64,000 nucleotides of DNA from Roseinatronobacter bogoriensis DSM 18756. Its GTDB lineage: Bacteria > Pseudomonadota > Alphaproteobacteria > Rhodobacterales > Rhodobacteraceae. The position numbers were made by a program, and so were the translations under genes. Every line of letters starts with the position of its first letter. The stretch's first letter is position 1. The notes below the pieces were generated by a model. That model saw only the letters and a program-made list of their open reading frames with translations. It was not told the DNA's origin and searched no databases. Location: NCBI RefSeq assembly GCF_004366635.1, contig NZ_SORN01000004.1, positions 1-64,000 on the forward strand, in the 5' to 3' direction. Positions 51,917 to 61,724 of this stretch are shown in pieces.

Positions 51917-53779
51917 TTACTCTTGAACGCTCACATCTGCTTCCTGTCCTCGCAACGCCCCGCGCAAAGCAAGCGCCGACAGACGCGGTTTCAAGCCCTG
52001 TGCCCGCGCCAGTCCCATGCGTTCCAGCGCGGCTTGTTCCCGTTGTCCCGGCGTCCCACGCAGACCTTTCAGCATCAGCGAAAGAAGGGCAGGGGGCCAG
52101 GTGCTGGCGTGGCGCAGATCGGCCAGTGCAGGTAAAAGATGCTGCTCGATCGGCGTGAAATCCGTGCCCAATGGAAAGGATGGCAGGGCGCGCGCGCGAT
52201 GGGGGGCAAGCCATGATTTAAGCGCTTGTGGTGTATTATTGCGCGCGCTATCGGGCAGGCGGTAGCTGTCGGGCAGTTTGCCCGATGCCTTGGCCTTACG
52301 CTCCAACTCTATCTGAAACCGGCTGTCAGCTATTTCCAGAAGGGCAGCGATCGTGTCCGCGTCACTTTTGCCGCGCAAATCAGCAATGCCATATTCCGTG
52401 ACCACGATATCGCGAAGGTGCCGTGGAATTGTAACGTGACCATAGGAAAACCGGATATTCGAACTCAGCCCGGAACTTCCTTGTCGTGTTGCAGGTAATG
52501 TGATGATCGCGCGGGCGTCTTGCAGCGCAAAGGTTTGGGTGACGAAATTGAACTGCCCGCCAACGCCGCTGACGACCTGACCATCCTCGGTTCCATCCGA
52601 AACCACTGCGCCCAGAAGCGTTACCATCATGGCCGAATTGATGAACCGGGCATGCTGACGGGCTGCGCGTTTGGCCGCTTCGTCGCCCAGTAGGGAATTG
52701 GTGAAAGACACAGGGATCATGGCAATGCGAGCGCGGTCCTTTGCGGGCAAGTCCTTCAGCCGCTTGTAAAAATCGCGACTATCCAGAAAAAAACCCGCAT
52801 GAATGGCGATACCGTCCACCTTTCGGCGGATGATTCCGCGCTCGAACAGGGCTAGCAGGCCATCGACCAGCATCTCGGTCACACTGTAGAGGCCTGTCTG
52901 AAAAGGCCCGGTTTCATTGAAGCAGGCAGCACGGGGAAAGGGGCAACTGTCCCATATCGGGCCAATCTTTGCCTCCTGCCGCAGGGTCAGGGCATGGGCA
53001 ATCGCATCGCCGATCTGGCCGATCCCGATCTGCAAGGTGCCCCCATCGCGGATAAGCCGCGATGTGTGCAATGCAATGGCATGATCTTGCAAGGATACAG
53101 GTTGTTTGACGACCGAGAACAGTTCATGCGGTGGCGTATCGGGTGTTTGCAGCGTGTCGCATTCGGACAGGTCAATCTCTGCGCTTCCCGGCATGAAGGG
53201 AAGATCGTCATGCACCTGCCCGACAAATACAAACTCTGCCTTGCCCTGTTTTCTAAGGTGTAGCAGGTCGCTGGTGATGTCCGGGTTGCATGACAGGCTC
53301 AGACGGCCCTCATCATGCGCAAGCAATTGTAAAACAAGGTTTGGTTGTTGTTCCAGCAAGACATCCAGCGCATGGGTATAATTGGCAGAGACATAATTCT
53401 GCTGGGCCTGCGGCACCTTGACCCAGTTCGGGGATTGCACAAAAAACTCGGTGACTTGGATATTGTCAGGCAAGGTGCCATCGCGCAGCATGCTTGCATA
53501 GTCGATCTGTGGGTAATCGCCAAATAGCCGGTCCAGCGCTGGGGCCAAGAACCGGCGTTCCATGTCCGAGGACGGGTCCGGGCGCTCAAGTGTCAGGGCC
53601 GTAAAAATCTGTAACTGGATTGATGGGTCGTCACAGGCCCTTTGCACAAGTGCATTTACAAGGGTGACGGGCTTTCCCAGCCCAAGTGGCAAGGCCACGC
53701 GCAGATCACGCCCGACATTGTTCAGTATCCAGTCAATTACTGGCGCTTCGCTGGTGAAATGCGCGGTGGACTCAGGCAT
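51917..53779 (-). CDS. Acetyl/acyl-CoA hydrolase/transferase family protein
   Basis: 620 residues. Belongs to the acetyl-CoA hydrolase/CoA-transferase family; VSGVGGQFNFVTQ and VVTEYGIADLRGKSDADTIAALL are family motifs, with a catalytic-type Glu likely around SVTEMLVDG. The start MPESTAHF overlaps the fadJ stop by 8 nt. It is last in the fad operon, where it may recycle acetyl-CoA or release CoA after beta-oxidation. Family members also transfer CoA between acids. Confidence 0.83.
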   Translation of the reverse strand: MPESTAHFTSEAPVIDWILNNVGRDLRVALPLGLGKPVTLVNALVQRACDDPSIQLQIFTALTLERPDPSSDMERRFLAPALDRLFGDYPQIDYASMLRDGTLPDNIQVTEFFVQSPNWVKVPQAQQNYVSANYTHALDVLLEQQPNLVLQLLAHDEGRLSLSCNPDITSDLLHLRKQGKAEFVFVGQVHDDLPFMPGSAEIDLSECDTLQTPDTPPHELFSVVKQPVSLQDHAIALHTSRLIRDGGTLQIGIGQIGDAIAHALTLRQEAKIGPIWDSCPFPRAACFNETGPFQTGLYSVTEMLVDGLLALFERGIIRRKVDGIAIHAGFFLDSRDFYKRLKDLPAKDRARIAMIPVSFTNSLLGDEAAKRAARQHARFINSAMMVTLLGAVVSDGTEDGQVVSGVGGQFNFVTQTFALQDARAIITLPATRQGSSGLSSNIRFSYGHVTIPRHLRDIVVTEYGIADLRGKSDADTIAALLEIADSRFQIELERKAKASGKLPDSYRLPDSARNNTPQALKSWLAPHRARALPSFPLGTDFTPIEQHLLPALADLRHASTWPPALLSLMLKGLRGTPGQREQAALERMGLARAQGLKPRLSALALRGALRGQEADVSVQE

Positions 53780-55850
53780 GTTTGTCCCAATAGGCATCTG
53801 GTCCAAACCGCGCGCCATGTGCCTGTTCAAGTTCTGACAAGCGCGCGCGGATGCCAGCCACTCCCCGCGCATGGGCATAATTCATCGGCCCGCCACGGAA
53901 CGGCGCGAAGCCTGTGGCAAAGATCATTGCGGCATCCAGTTCCTCTTCACTTTCGACCACATCCTTGCGCAAGCATTCGGCGCAGGCGTTCAACATGGGC
54001 AGGATCAGACGGTCTGTCAGATCAACATCTAGGGCCGCATCTGACGACGGTTTTGGCGGGCCATCTGACCAGTCATAAAAGCCGCGACCGGTTTTTTGCC
54101 CCAGTTCTCCGGCCTCGACCTTGTCGCGCAGCAGATCGGGGATTCTGGCAATCGGGCGTTCAATAGACGCGTTCAGGCTTTCAGCGACATCAAGGCAAAT
54201 ATCCAGCCCCACCTGATCGGCCAGTGTGACGGGTCCCATTGGCATACCGAACTGCAACGCGGCCTGATCAATCCGCTCTTTTGCAACGCCTTCATCCATC
54301 AGCAACAAGGCTTCCAGCAGATAAGGCATGAGCGCGCGATTAACCAGAAAGCCGGGCGCGTCACTCACGGCGACCGGCAGCCGGTTGATGGCTGCACAAA
54401 ACGCCATCAGTTGCGCGCTTGTTTCCCTGCTTGTGGTGTCATGGCGGACCAGTTCAATCAGGGGCACCTTGCTGACGGGATTGAAGAAATGTAGCCCTGC
54501 AAAGCGCGTCTTGTCCGCGACATGCGTGCGCAGTTCCGACAGTTGCAGGCTGGATGTATTGGTTGCCAGAATTGCGTGCGGGTTCATCTTCTGGCTCAGC
54601 TCGGTAAATATCTTGGCTTTTGCCTCCGTATTTTCTGGCCCCGCCTCGATGACAAGGTCGGCATTGCGCAGACCATAGCCTCTCGGGTCAGGCATGAGGC
54701 GGTCCAACGTGTCGCGCGTGGCGCGCCTGTCCTTGTGGTTGTCTGCGCAAATCCGGGTGGCGCGATAAATCATTTTGCCAAGCGCGTCATTGTCGGGGTC
54801 GGAGACAGAAACTCGCTTGCCCTGCATGGCACACCATGCCGCAATTTCCGCCCCCATATTGCCTGAGCCAACGATATGGACGCGCTCAATGGTGCAAGCG
54901 GTCTTGGCGGTCTGTTTCAATCGCTGGCGCAGCTTGAAAGCGCGGATCAGGTTCTTGCTGGTCTCGGTCTGCAACAGCTTGGCGAATGACGCAATCTCGG
55001 CGGTTTGCATGGCAGCGGGGTCATTGCCATGCTCCACCCAGTTGTCAATCAGCGCGTAAGGGGCGGGGTAATGCGCTTTCGGTGCCTTTTTCTGCACTTC
55101 GCGCCGCATTTTTTCACCCGCCAGCGAGCGCGCTGTTGAAAGGGTGAATGCCTTGCTCAACATACCGCGTGACTGTTGCGCAACGCTGCCGTTTGAAATT
55201 GCACGGACCGCAGCACCGATATGGCGTTCTTCGACCACCATATCAGCGATGCCCAGATCCTTTGCGCGTTTGGTATGCGCGGTTTTGCCCGTCAGCATCA
55301 TCTGCATGGCCTGAACCGGGTCGATCAATTCTGGCAGACGCCATGTGCCGCCTAACCCCGGATGCAAGCCCAACTGCACCTCTGGCAATCCGAAAGACGC
55401 CCCGTCTACCGCGATGCGGAAATCGCAGGCGAGGGCGAGTTCAAACCCCGCCCCAAGTGCCGCGCCGTGAATGACGGCCACGCTTGGGCAGGACAGCCCT
55501 TCCAGTCGCTTCAGAACAGTGTGTGCTTCGGTCAGCAGGGTTTTGGCCTGATCGGCCTCCATATCGCCAAGGGCATGGATATCAGCGCCAGCCGCAAAGC
55601 CCGCTGCCTTGCCGGATCGCAGGACCAGCACACGCGGGGGCTGCGCTACAATCCCATCTAGATGGGTATCCAACTCGCGCAAAACCGTGTCCGAAATGGT
55701 ATTCACCGATGCATCAGGGCAATCGAGGACCAGCCAGCCGATTTGATCGTCATCAACCCCGTAGCGCCATGCGCCATCGCCAAGGGCACCCGTCGTGCCG
55801 CCCAGTTCCAGTACCGATGGTTTCAGAAATTCTGCCAAAGTCATCGTCAT
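53772..55850 (-). CDS. fadJ: Fatty acid oxidation complex alpha subunit FadJ-like
   Basis: 692 residues. An N-terminal enoyl-CoA hydratase domain (about 30-250, HGAALGAGFELALACDFRIA) is fused to a 3-hydroxyacyl-CoA dehydrogenase (about 310-690, VGSGNMGAEIA, HFFNPVSKVPLIELV). It converts enoyl-CoA to 3-ketoacyl-CoA. Its ATG overlaps the fadI stop by one base (TAATG). Confidence 0.94.
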   Translation of the reverse strand: MTMTLAEFLKPSVLELGGTTGALGDGAWRYGVDDDQIGWLVLDCPDASVNTISDTVLRELDTHLDGIVAQPPRVLVLRSGKAAGFAAGADIHALGDMEADQAKTLLTEAHTVLKRLEGLSCPSVAVIHGAALGAGFELALACDFRIAVDGASFGLPEVQLGLHPGLGGTWRLPELIDPVQAMQMMLTGKTAHTKRAKDLGIADMVVEERHIGAAVRAISNGSVAQQSRGMLSKAFTLSTARSLAGEKMRREVQKKAPKAHYPAPYALIDNWVEHGNDPAAMQTAEIASFAKLLQTETSKNLIRAFKLRQRLKQTAKTACTIERVHIVGSGNMGAEIAAWCAMQGKRVSVSDPDNDALGKMIYRATRICADNHKDRRATRDTLDRLMPDPRGYGLRNADLVIEAGPENTEAKAKIFTELSQKMNPHAILATNTSSLQLSELRTHVADKTRFAGLHFFNPVSKVPLIELVRHDTTSRETSAQLMAFCAAINRLPVAVSDAPGFLVNRALMPYLLEALLLMDEGVAKERIDQAALQFGMPMGPVTLADQVGLDICLDVAESLNASIERPIARIPDLLRDKVEAGELGQKTGRGFYDWSDGPPKPSSDAALDVDLTDRLILPMLNACAECLRKDVVESEEELDAAMIFATGFAPFRGGPMNYAHARGVAGIRARLSELEQAHGARFGPDAYWDKHA

Positions 55851-57139
55851 TACACCGCCTCCAGAAGCATTGCGCCACCTTGCCCGCCGCCGATGCATTC
55901 GGTTGCAACGCCCCGTTTCATGCCGTGTTTTCTCAATGAATTGGCAAGATGCAGCACAATACGGTTGCCGCTTGTCCCGACCGGGTGGCCAAGCGAGATG
56001 GCACCACCGTGTATGTTCAGTTTGTCGCGCGGGATCGTGCCAAAGCTGTCGTCCAGCCCCAGCACCTCGTGACAGAAGGTTTCATCCTGCCACGCGGCAA
56101 GGCAGGCCAGAACCTGCGCCGCGAATGCTTCGTTGATTTCCCACAGGTCAATATCTGCGCTGCCAAACCCATGTCGCGACAATAGTGGCGTTGCGGACAT
56201 GACCGGCCCCAGCCCCATCACCGAAGGGTCCAGTGCGGCCCATTCGCTGCCTACCAGCCGGGCGATTGGCGTTAATTTGTGTTTCTCGACCGCCTCGGCC
56301 GAAGCCAGAATGCACCAAGACGCACCATCCGTTACTTGTGAGGCATTGCCTGCTGTCACCTGCCCGTATGGTTTTTCGAAAACCGGGTTCAACTTGCCAA
56401 GCTGCTCGACTGAGCTTTGCGGGCGTACGCCGTCATCCTTGTGGTAGGCCCTGCCGTCGCGGTCAAAGGCGGGCATGACCTCTTCTTCCAAGGTGCCGTC
56501 CTGTTGTGCGGCGGCAAGGCGGCTGTGGCTTTCTGTGGCATAGGTGTCGGCCATGGTGCGGGTAACCCCGAAATGATGCGCCAGAAGTTCCGCCGTTTGG
56601 CCCATGCTCAAGTCGGTGATCGGGTCGGTCAACCCGCGCTCCAGCCCGATAACGGGCTTCAGGTGTCGTGGCCTGATCTGAAGGGCATTGCGTGCCGTTG
56701 ACACGGGGCCGGTCGCCGCCCGCATCCCGCCAAGCCAATCCACAGCATCATCGCGCAGCACAAGAGGGGCGTGGCTTAGTGCTTCTGCGCCGCCTGCAAG
56801 GATCATTTCTGCCGACCCTTCCCGGATTGTACGAAAAGCCGTGTCGATGGATTGCATCCCCGACCCGCAATTGATCTGCACTGTAAAAGACACCATCGCC
56901 TCGCCCATGCCCAGCCGCAACGCGGCCACGCGGGCGGGATTCATTTCATCCGCGATGACATTGACGCAGCCAAGAATGACCATGTCGAATGCGTCTGCTG
57001 CAAATGGCTGGCGCGCCAACAGGGGCCGCCCACATTGCACCGCCAGATCGACAGGGGTGAAGGGGCCGCGTTTGCCGCGAACCTTCAGAAAAGGGGTGCG
57101 TGTTCCGTCGATCAGATAGACGTCTTTTGATGTGCTCAT
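55850..57139 (-). CDS. fadI: 3-ketoacyl-CoA thiolase
   Basis: 429 residues. Thiolase with nucleophile Cys91 (NCGSGMQS), His in GGAISLGHPVG and Cys in ECIGGGQGGAM. Performs the final step of beta-oxidation. Overlaps fadE by 4 nt and fadJ by 1, so the enzymes are probably coexpressed. Confidence 0.93.
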   Translation of the reverse strand: MSTSKDVYLIDGTRTPFLKVRGKRGPFTPVDLAVQCGRPLLARQPFAADAFDMVILGCVNVIADEMNPARVAALRLGMGEAMVSFTVQINCGSGMQSIDTAFRTIREGSAEMILAGGAEALSHAPLVLRDDAVDWLGGMRAATGPVSTARNALQIRPRHLKPVIGLERGLTDPITDLSMGQTAELLAHHFGVTRTMADTYATESHSRLAAAQQDGTLEEEVMPAFDRDGRAYHKDDGVRPQSSVEQLGKLNPVFEKPYGQVTAGNASQVTDGASWCILASAEAVEKHKLTPIARLVGSEWAALDPSVMGLGPVMSATPLLSRHGFGSADIDLWEINEAFAAQVLACLAAWQDETFCHEVLGLDDSFGTIPRDKLNIHGGAISLGHPVGTSGNRIVLHLANSLRKHGMKRGVATECIGGGQGGAMLLEAV

Positions 57140-59400
57140 TCTGCGGCCTCCGATTTCGGGCTTGAATGCGCTTCACTGTCGCGCGCGGGCAGAAGCGCGG
57201 CAAATTCCTCGGCCGAGAAATCATCGACTGCGATTACTCGCGCAACAGACTGTGCCAGCGCATCCAGCTCTGCCTTCTCAGCTTGTGTCAGCAATCCGGT
57301 CTCAAGGGCCTGTCCGGGCGACATGCTTAATTCCCGAAGGCGCTTGCGCAATTCATCGGTTGCGATTGTCTTGTCATAAGCATCGTTCAGTGCCGCGATC
57401 CCCGCGCTTTGCCCCGGTCCTGACAGGTCTTTTCCCAACCGGTCACGCACCGGGCCTGGTTCGCTGACAAGCGCGGCGCAACGCGCTGTCAGTGCATCTG
57501 ACGGGGGGCGCGCAACGGCGCGTGGGCGGGTAATGGCGCGCAAGATCAATGCCGCCCCGCGAGAGGGAAAGTTGGCAATCGTCTCGTCCAGCGAGGCGCT
57601 GATCCGTGCGAAAGAGCTTTGCGCGTTGTACAGGACCAGATCAAAATCCTCTGCCCGTCTGCCATCGTCCTGCCACCGCTTCAGCACGGCGGAGGTGAGA
57701 TACAGCTCGCTCAGGATATCAGCCATGCGCCCTGACAGCATTTCCATCCGCTTCAGCCCGCCGCCGATTGTCAGAAACGCCATATCTGCGGTGATGGCAT
57801 AGGCCGAGGACCAGCGCGCCAACTCGCGATACAGCGGCGCATCGCGTGCTTCGGTCGCGCGCGCCGGTGCAGGCGCGAAGCGCGCGCCTGTCAGCGCGCG
57901 GCCAAGACTGCGGCCGACTGTGCGGATCGAATGGCCGACATGAGCCCAAAAATGTTTATCAAACGCGGCCAAGCCTTCGTCTTCCTGCCCGTCTTCCAGC
58001 GCAAGAATTTCATTCAGCAGATGCGGGTGCGCCCGGATCGCGCCCTGTCCAAACACCATAAGCGACCGAGTCACAATATTCGCCCCCTCCACGGTGATGC
58101 CGATCGGCACCGCGCGGTAATTGGCAGAGAGGTAATTCATCGGCCCATCTATGACTGCTTTGCCTGCGTGGATATCCATCGCGTCGTCAATTGCTGCGCG
58201 CATCCTGTCGGTTGCGGTGTATTTCATCAGCGCTGAAATAACTGATAAAGCACGCCCTTCATCAAGGCCCGCGCAAGTCAGATGGCGTGCAGCCTCAACC
58301 GCATAGGCGCTGGCGGCAAGCCGCGCGAGGGGTTCCTGAATGCCGCCGAACTTGGCGATTGGCAGGTTGAACTGTTCGCGTATGCGCGCGTAAGCGCCGC
58401 TGGAATACGCTGCCAGGGTTGTGCCCGCACATGCAAGCGATGGCAGCGACACACCCCGGCCTGCCGCGAGTGCACTCATCAGCATCATCCAGCCCTTGCC
58501 TGCCTGTTCCGCGCCGCCAATGATGTTGTCAATCGGGATGAACACATCCGTGCCGGTGGTTGGTCCATTCTGGAACATTGTGCCGGACGGAATATGCCTG
58601 CGCCCGGTCTCGACCCCCGGCAAATCGGTTGGCACAAGGGCGCATGTGATGCCCGGCTCAGGGTCTTCCCCCAAAAGGCCATCGGGGTCCTCTAATTTGA
58701 ATGCCAGACCCAGCAGCGTGCAAACAGGCGCAAGCGTGATATAGCGTTTGGCCCAATTCAGCCGGATACCCAGAACCTCTTTTCCCTGCCATTGGCCATG
58801 ACCGACAACGCCGGTATCCTGCATCGCAGAAGCATCGGACCCGCCTTCGTCGCTGGTAAGGCCGAATGCCGGCAGTTCGCGGCCATCCGCCAGACGCGGC
58901 AACCAATGCTCTTTCTGTGCGTCTGTGCCAAACAGATGCAGCAATTCGCCCGGACCCAGAGAATTGGGCACCATTACGGTGACCGCAGCAGGGATGGACA
59001 CCATTGATATGCGGCGCACCACCTCGGAATGGGCATAGGCCGAGAACCCCAGCCCGCCATATTTCTGCGCAATGATCAGACCAAAAAATTTGTGCGTGCG
59101 CATGAAAGCCCAGATTTCAGGGCTTAGATCACCATCGATGCGGTTGATTTTCCAGTCGTCCAGCATTCCGCATAGCGTTGTGCAAGGGCCGTCTAGGAAA
59201 TCCTGCTCTGCCTCGCTGAGTGTCGGCGGGCTGACGGATAGCAGCTTTTGCCAATCAGGATTGCCCGACATCAATTCTGCGTCCCACCAGACTTCACCGG
59301 CTTCCAAGGCTTCTCTTTCAGTCTGGGAAAGTCCGGGCATGGCGCGCTTGGCCCAGTGATAGATAGGGCGGGTGATGTGCTTGGTGCGGAATGATGGCAT
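57136..59400 (-). CDS. fadE: Acyl-CoA dehydrogenase FadE
   Basis: 754 residues, close to E. coli FadE (814). N-terminal hydrophobic/amphipathic region, acyl-CoA dehydrogenase core (LTSDEGGSDASAMQDTG, GGIQEPLARLA, GAIRAHP) and a C-terminal extension ending in an acidic low-complexity tail. Performs the first oxidation step of fatty acyl-CoA. Starts MPSFRTKHI with GGAGG at 6 nt. First gene of the fad operon. Confidence 0.94.
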   Translation of the reverse strand: MPSFRTKHITRPIYHWAKRAMPGLSQTEREALEAGEVWWDAELMSGNPDWQKLLSVSPPTLSEAEQDFLDGPCTTLCGMLDDWKINRIDGDLSPEIWAFMRTHKFFGLIIAQKYGGLGFSAYAHSEVVRRISMVSIPAAVTVMVPNSLGPGELLHLFGTDAQKEHWLPRLADGRELPAFGLTSDEGGSDASAMQDTGVVGHGQWQGKEVLGIRLNWAKRYITLAPVCTLLGLAFKLEDPDGLLGEDPEPGITCALVPTDLPGVETGRRHIPSGTMFQNGPTTGTDVFIPIDNIIGGAEQAGKGWMMLMSALAAGRGVSLPSLACAGTTLAAYSSGAYARIREQFNLPIAKFGGIQEPLARLAASAYAVEAARHLTCAGLDEGRALSVISALMKYTATDRMRAAIDDAMDIHAGKAVIDGPMNYLSANYRAVPIGITVEGANIVTRSLMVFGQGAIRAHPHLLNEILALEDGQEDEGLAAFDKHFWAHVGHSIRTVGRSLGRALTGARFAPAPARATEARDAPLYRELARWSSAYAITADMAFLTIGGGLKRMEMLSGRMADILSELYLTSAVLKRWQDDGRRAEDFDLVLYNAQSSFARISASLDETIANFPSRGAALILRAITRPRAVARPPSDALTARCAALVSEPGPVRDRLGKDLSGPGQSAGIAALNDAYDKTIATDELRKRLRELSMSPGQALETGLLTQAEKAELDALAQSVARVIAVDDFSAEEFAALLPARDSEAHSSPKSEAAE

Positions 59401-59773
59401 GATGTCCTCCAGACAAACCAACGTTCCGGCACGCGATCCGTTCCGTGGTTAGCGCGAGCTGCAGGGTCTGAACTGGGCACGTGCTGCGCGCCGGATTTGG
59501 ATTATTGCGAAGGGATGGACGCACTGAATGCAGCCAGACTTTGGAACAAGAGTTCACCGTGAATGATCGGTGAAAATTTACACGTGCCGCAGAGAATTCT
59601 TCGCATCATCACTGTTGCAGTGTCACATGGTGTTCAAGAAAACCGCATAAATAATGGTCAAATATACAGAAACTCCTGTGGATTGTTGACAACTCGCCTA
59701 AAGGTTGGATGTTTGTCTGAAACTCGGTATCTTCGCTCAGAACTCAGGATCTGACCCCAAAAGAAAGTGAGAT
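59401..59773. promoter_or_regulatory. fadE/galU divergent control region
   Basis: 373 bp with no gene I can support. It holds the fadE ribosome-binding site, an inverted repeat at 59553-59574, and a possible galU -35 (TTGACA at 59686) with a weak -10. Confidence 0.55.
59553..59574. promoter_or_regulatory. Inverted repeat upstream of fadE, candidate operator
   Basis: TTCACCG (59553-59559) and CGGTGAA (59568-59574) form a perfect 7-bp inverted repeat with an 8-nt spacer; TTCACCGTGAA inside it is itself near-palindromic. It is in the control region of the fad operon and galU. A fatty-acid regulator of the TetR or GntR type is a reasonable guess; none is encoded here. Confidence 0.5.
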
Positions 59774-60673
59774 ATGTCATCAATCACAAAAGCCGTGTTC
59801 CCAGTTGCAGGCTTCGGAACAAGATTTTTGCCGGCGACCAAAGCAATGCCGAAAGAGCTTTTGCCGATTATCGACAAGCCGATTGTGCAATATGCCGTCG
59901 AAGAGGCCGTTCAGGCTGGTATAACCGAGTTGATTTTTGTCACCGGGCGCAACAAGCGCGCTGTGGGCGACCATTTTGACGCCAATCTGGAACTTGAAAG
60001 CCAGCTTCTTGCCAAAGGCAAAAGCGACTTGCGCGATATGGTGCGCAATATCGTGCCAGAAGGGGTGTCGTGTATTTTCGTCAGGCAGCCAGAGCCGCTG
60101 GGGCTTGGCCATGCGGTTCTGTGTGCGGCCCCGGCGGTGGGGAAAAACCCATTTGTGGTGCTTCTGGCCGATGACCTGATGCAGGGCAGTTATTTGCCGA
60201 CGCAAGCTTTGGTCGAAGCGTTTTCGCGTTATCCGCATACGATCCTGTCCGTCTCAGAAGTGGATGCGGAAGATGTTTCAAAATACGGGATATTGAAGCC
60301 GGGTGTCACCGGTGACGACGGCATGATCAATGTTGATGGTCTGGTCGAGAAGCCTTCGATAGAAGATGCCCTGTCCCGAATGGCATCTTTCGGGCGCTAT
60401 GTGTTCACGCCAGAGATTTTCGATATTCTGCGCGGATTGGCCCCGGGGGCGGGCGGTGAAATCCAACTTGCTGATGCGATTGATCATCTGGCCAGACAAG
60501 GCAAGGTGTCTGCTATTCTGAATGCGGCAAAGCGCTATGATTGCGGTGATAAATTCGGCTATCTGACTGCGATTGTTGATGTTGCTCTGTCCAACCCGGT
60601 TTATGGGGCACAGTTTCTTGCCTTGCTTCGGGATCGGTTGGAACGCCCTGAGAGTGGAAATCCAGATGGGTAA
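59774..60673 (+). CDS. galU: UTP-glucose-1-phosphate uridylyltransferase
   Basis: 299 residues. Makes UDP-glucose from UTP and glucose-1-phosphate for polysaccharide synthesis. Has the N-terminal GFGTRFLPATKAMPKELLP nucleotide-binding signature, LVEKP and GGEIQLADAI. It is followed 5 nt later by a galE remnant, which suggests an ancestral galU-galE operon. Confidence 0.96.
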   Translation: MSSITKAVFPVAGFGTRFLPATKAMPKELLPIIDKPIVQYAVEEAVQAGITELIFVTGRNKRAVGDHFDANLELESQLLAKGKSDLRDMVRNIVPEGVSCIFVRQPEPLGLGHAVLCAAPAVGKNPFVVLLADDLMQGSYLPTQALVEAFSRYPHTILSVSEVDAEDVSKYGILKPGVTGDDGMINVDGLVEKPSIEDALSRMASFGRYVFTPEIFDILRGLAPGAGGEIQLADAIDHLARQGKVSAILNAAKRYDCGDKFGYLTAIVDVALSNPVYGAQFLALLRDRLERPESGNPDG

Positions 60674-60678
60674 GCGTC

Positions 60679-61075
60679 ATGCAAGCTGAACTGATCGACG
60701 CATCCGCGCCGCATGTTCATGTGACCGGCAGCGCGGGTTATATTGGTCGGCATGCTTGCAAGCAGTTGGCGCGCGCCGGGTATGTTCCAGTCACATTTGA
60801 CAATCTGTCCACGGGCTGGGCGGGGCAGTCAGGTCTTCAATCTTGGCACGGGCGAGGGGTTTTCAGTTGGTGATGTGATCGGGCATTGCGCCTCTGCCAT
60901 TGGCATTGATGCCCCCCATGAATACGGACCGCGCCGCGCAGGCGATGCCGTGGCGCTGGTCTCTGGCAGCCAGCGCGCTTGTGATGAACTGGGCTGGATT
61001 GCCGAGCGCTTGACCCTGGGTCTGATGTTCGCAGATCCGTGGCGGTGGCATCAGACAGGCGGGTATTCAGGCTAG
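60679..61075 (+). pseudogene. galE: galE (UDP-glucose 4-epimerase) remnant with internal deletion
   Basis: The first part (60679-60830) translates as the GalE N-terminus, VHVTGSAGYIGRHACKQL and VTFDNLSTGW. After about 60827 the match continues in another frame as the C-terminus: VFNLGTGEGFSVGDVIGH, RRAGDAVALVSG, and ELGWIAERL. The middle of the usual about 330-residue enzyme, roughly 220 residues including the catalytic YxxxK, is missing and the frame changes at the junction. No functional epimerase can be made from it. Confidence 0.82.
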
Positions 61076-61227
61076 ATTCTGACAGCGCAGGTGCGGGCAG
61101 CTGGCGTTACTGGCCAAGCCCTGTACAAAACAGGTGACACGTCACGCAGCGGCGGGATGTCCCGCCACTGTAGCATTTCAACAATCTATCCAACGTCAAA
61201 CCGACTGCCTGCAAAAGGCAAAATCGT

Positions 61228-61551
61228 TCAGATTTGCTTTTCAGGCATATGAACGGTCAGGCCGTCAAGCGCATCGCTGACCTTGATCTGGCATGTCAGA
61301 CGAGAGCGCGCGGGGTCTGGTTCATAGGCAAAATCCAGCATGTCTTCTTCCATCGGATCTTTTGCCGGCAGTTTTTCGACCCAATCAGCGGCCACATAAA
61401 CATGGCATGTGGAACATGCACATGCACCGCCGCAATCGGCTTCAATGCCGGGAATGCCGTTGTCGCGTGCACCTTCCATAACGGTCAATCCGTTGGCAAC
61501 TTCGACGACATGTTCTTTACCGTTAAATTCGACATAGGTGATCTTGGCCAT
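61228..61551 (-). CDS. 2Fe-2S ferredoxin, adrenodoxin type
   Basis: 107 residues. Cluster motif C40-x5-C46-x2-C49-x37-C87 (CGGACACSTCH and LTCQ). It transfers single electrons, for example to cytochrome P450 or in Fe-S/haem pathways; the partner is not clear. Start MAKITYVEF is preferred over a longer open frame. Electron donor genes are not adjacent. Confidence 0.92.
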   Translation of the reverse strand: MAKITYVEFNGKEHVVEVANGLTVMEGARDNGIPGIEADCGGACACSTCHVYVAADWVEKLPAKDPMEEDMLDFAYEPDPARSRLTCQIKVSDALDGLTVHMPEKQI

Positions 61552-61724
61552 GAAACCCTCTTTCTGACGCATCTCGCAGGGCGGAGATAAGCCAGCAGAC
61601 GGGGTTTGACCAGCCGAATTTCTGCCGTGATATTCGTGCCATTTGTCACACAACGGACCATTTTTGGCCGGAATCGGATGTCATGTTTTCAGAAAGTTGC
61701 GATATGCGTTACCTTGAGGAAGAT

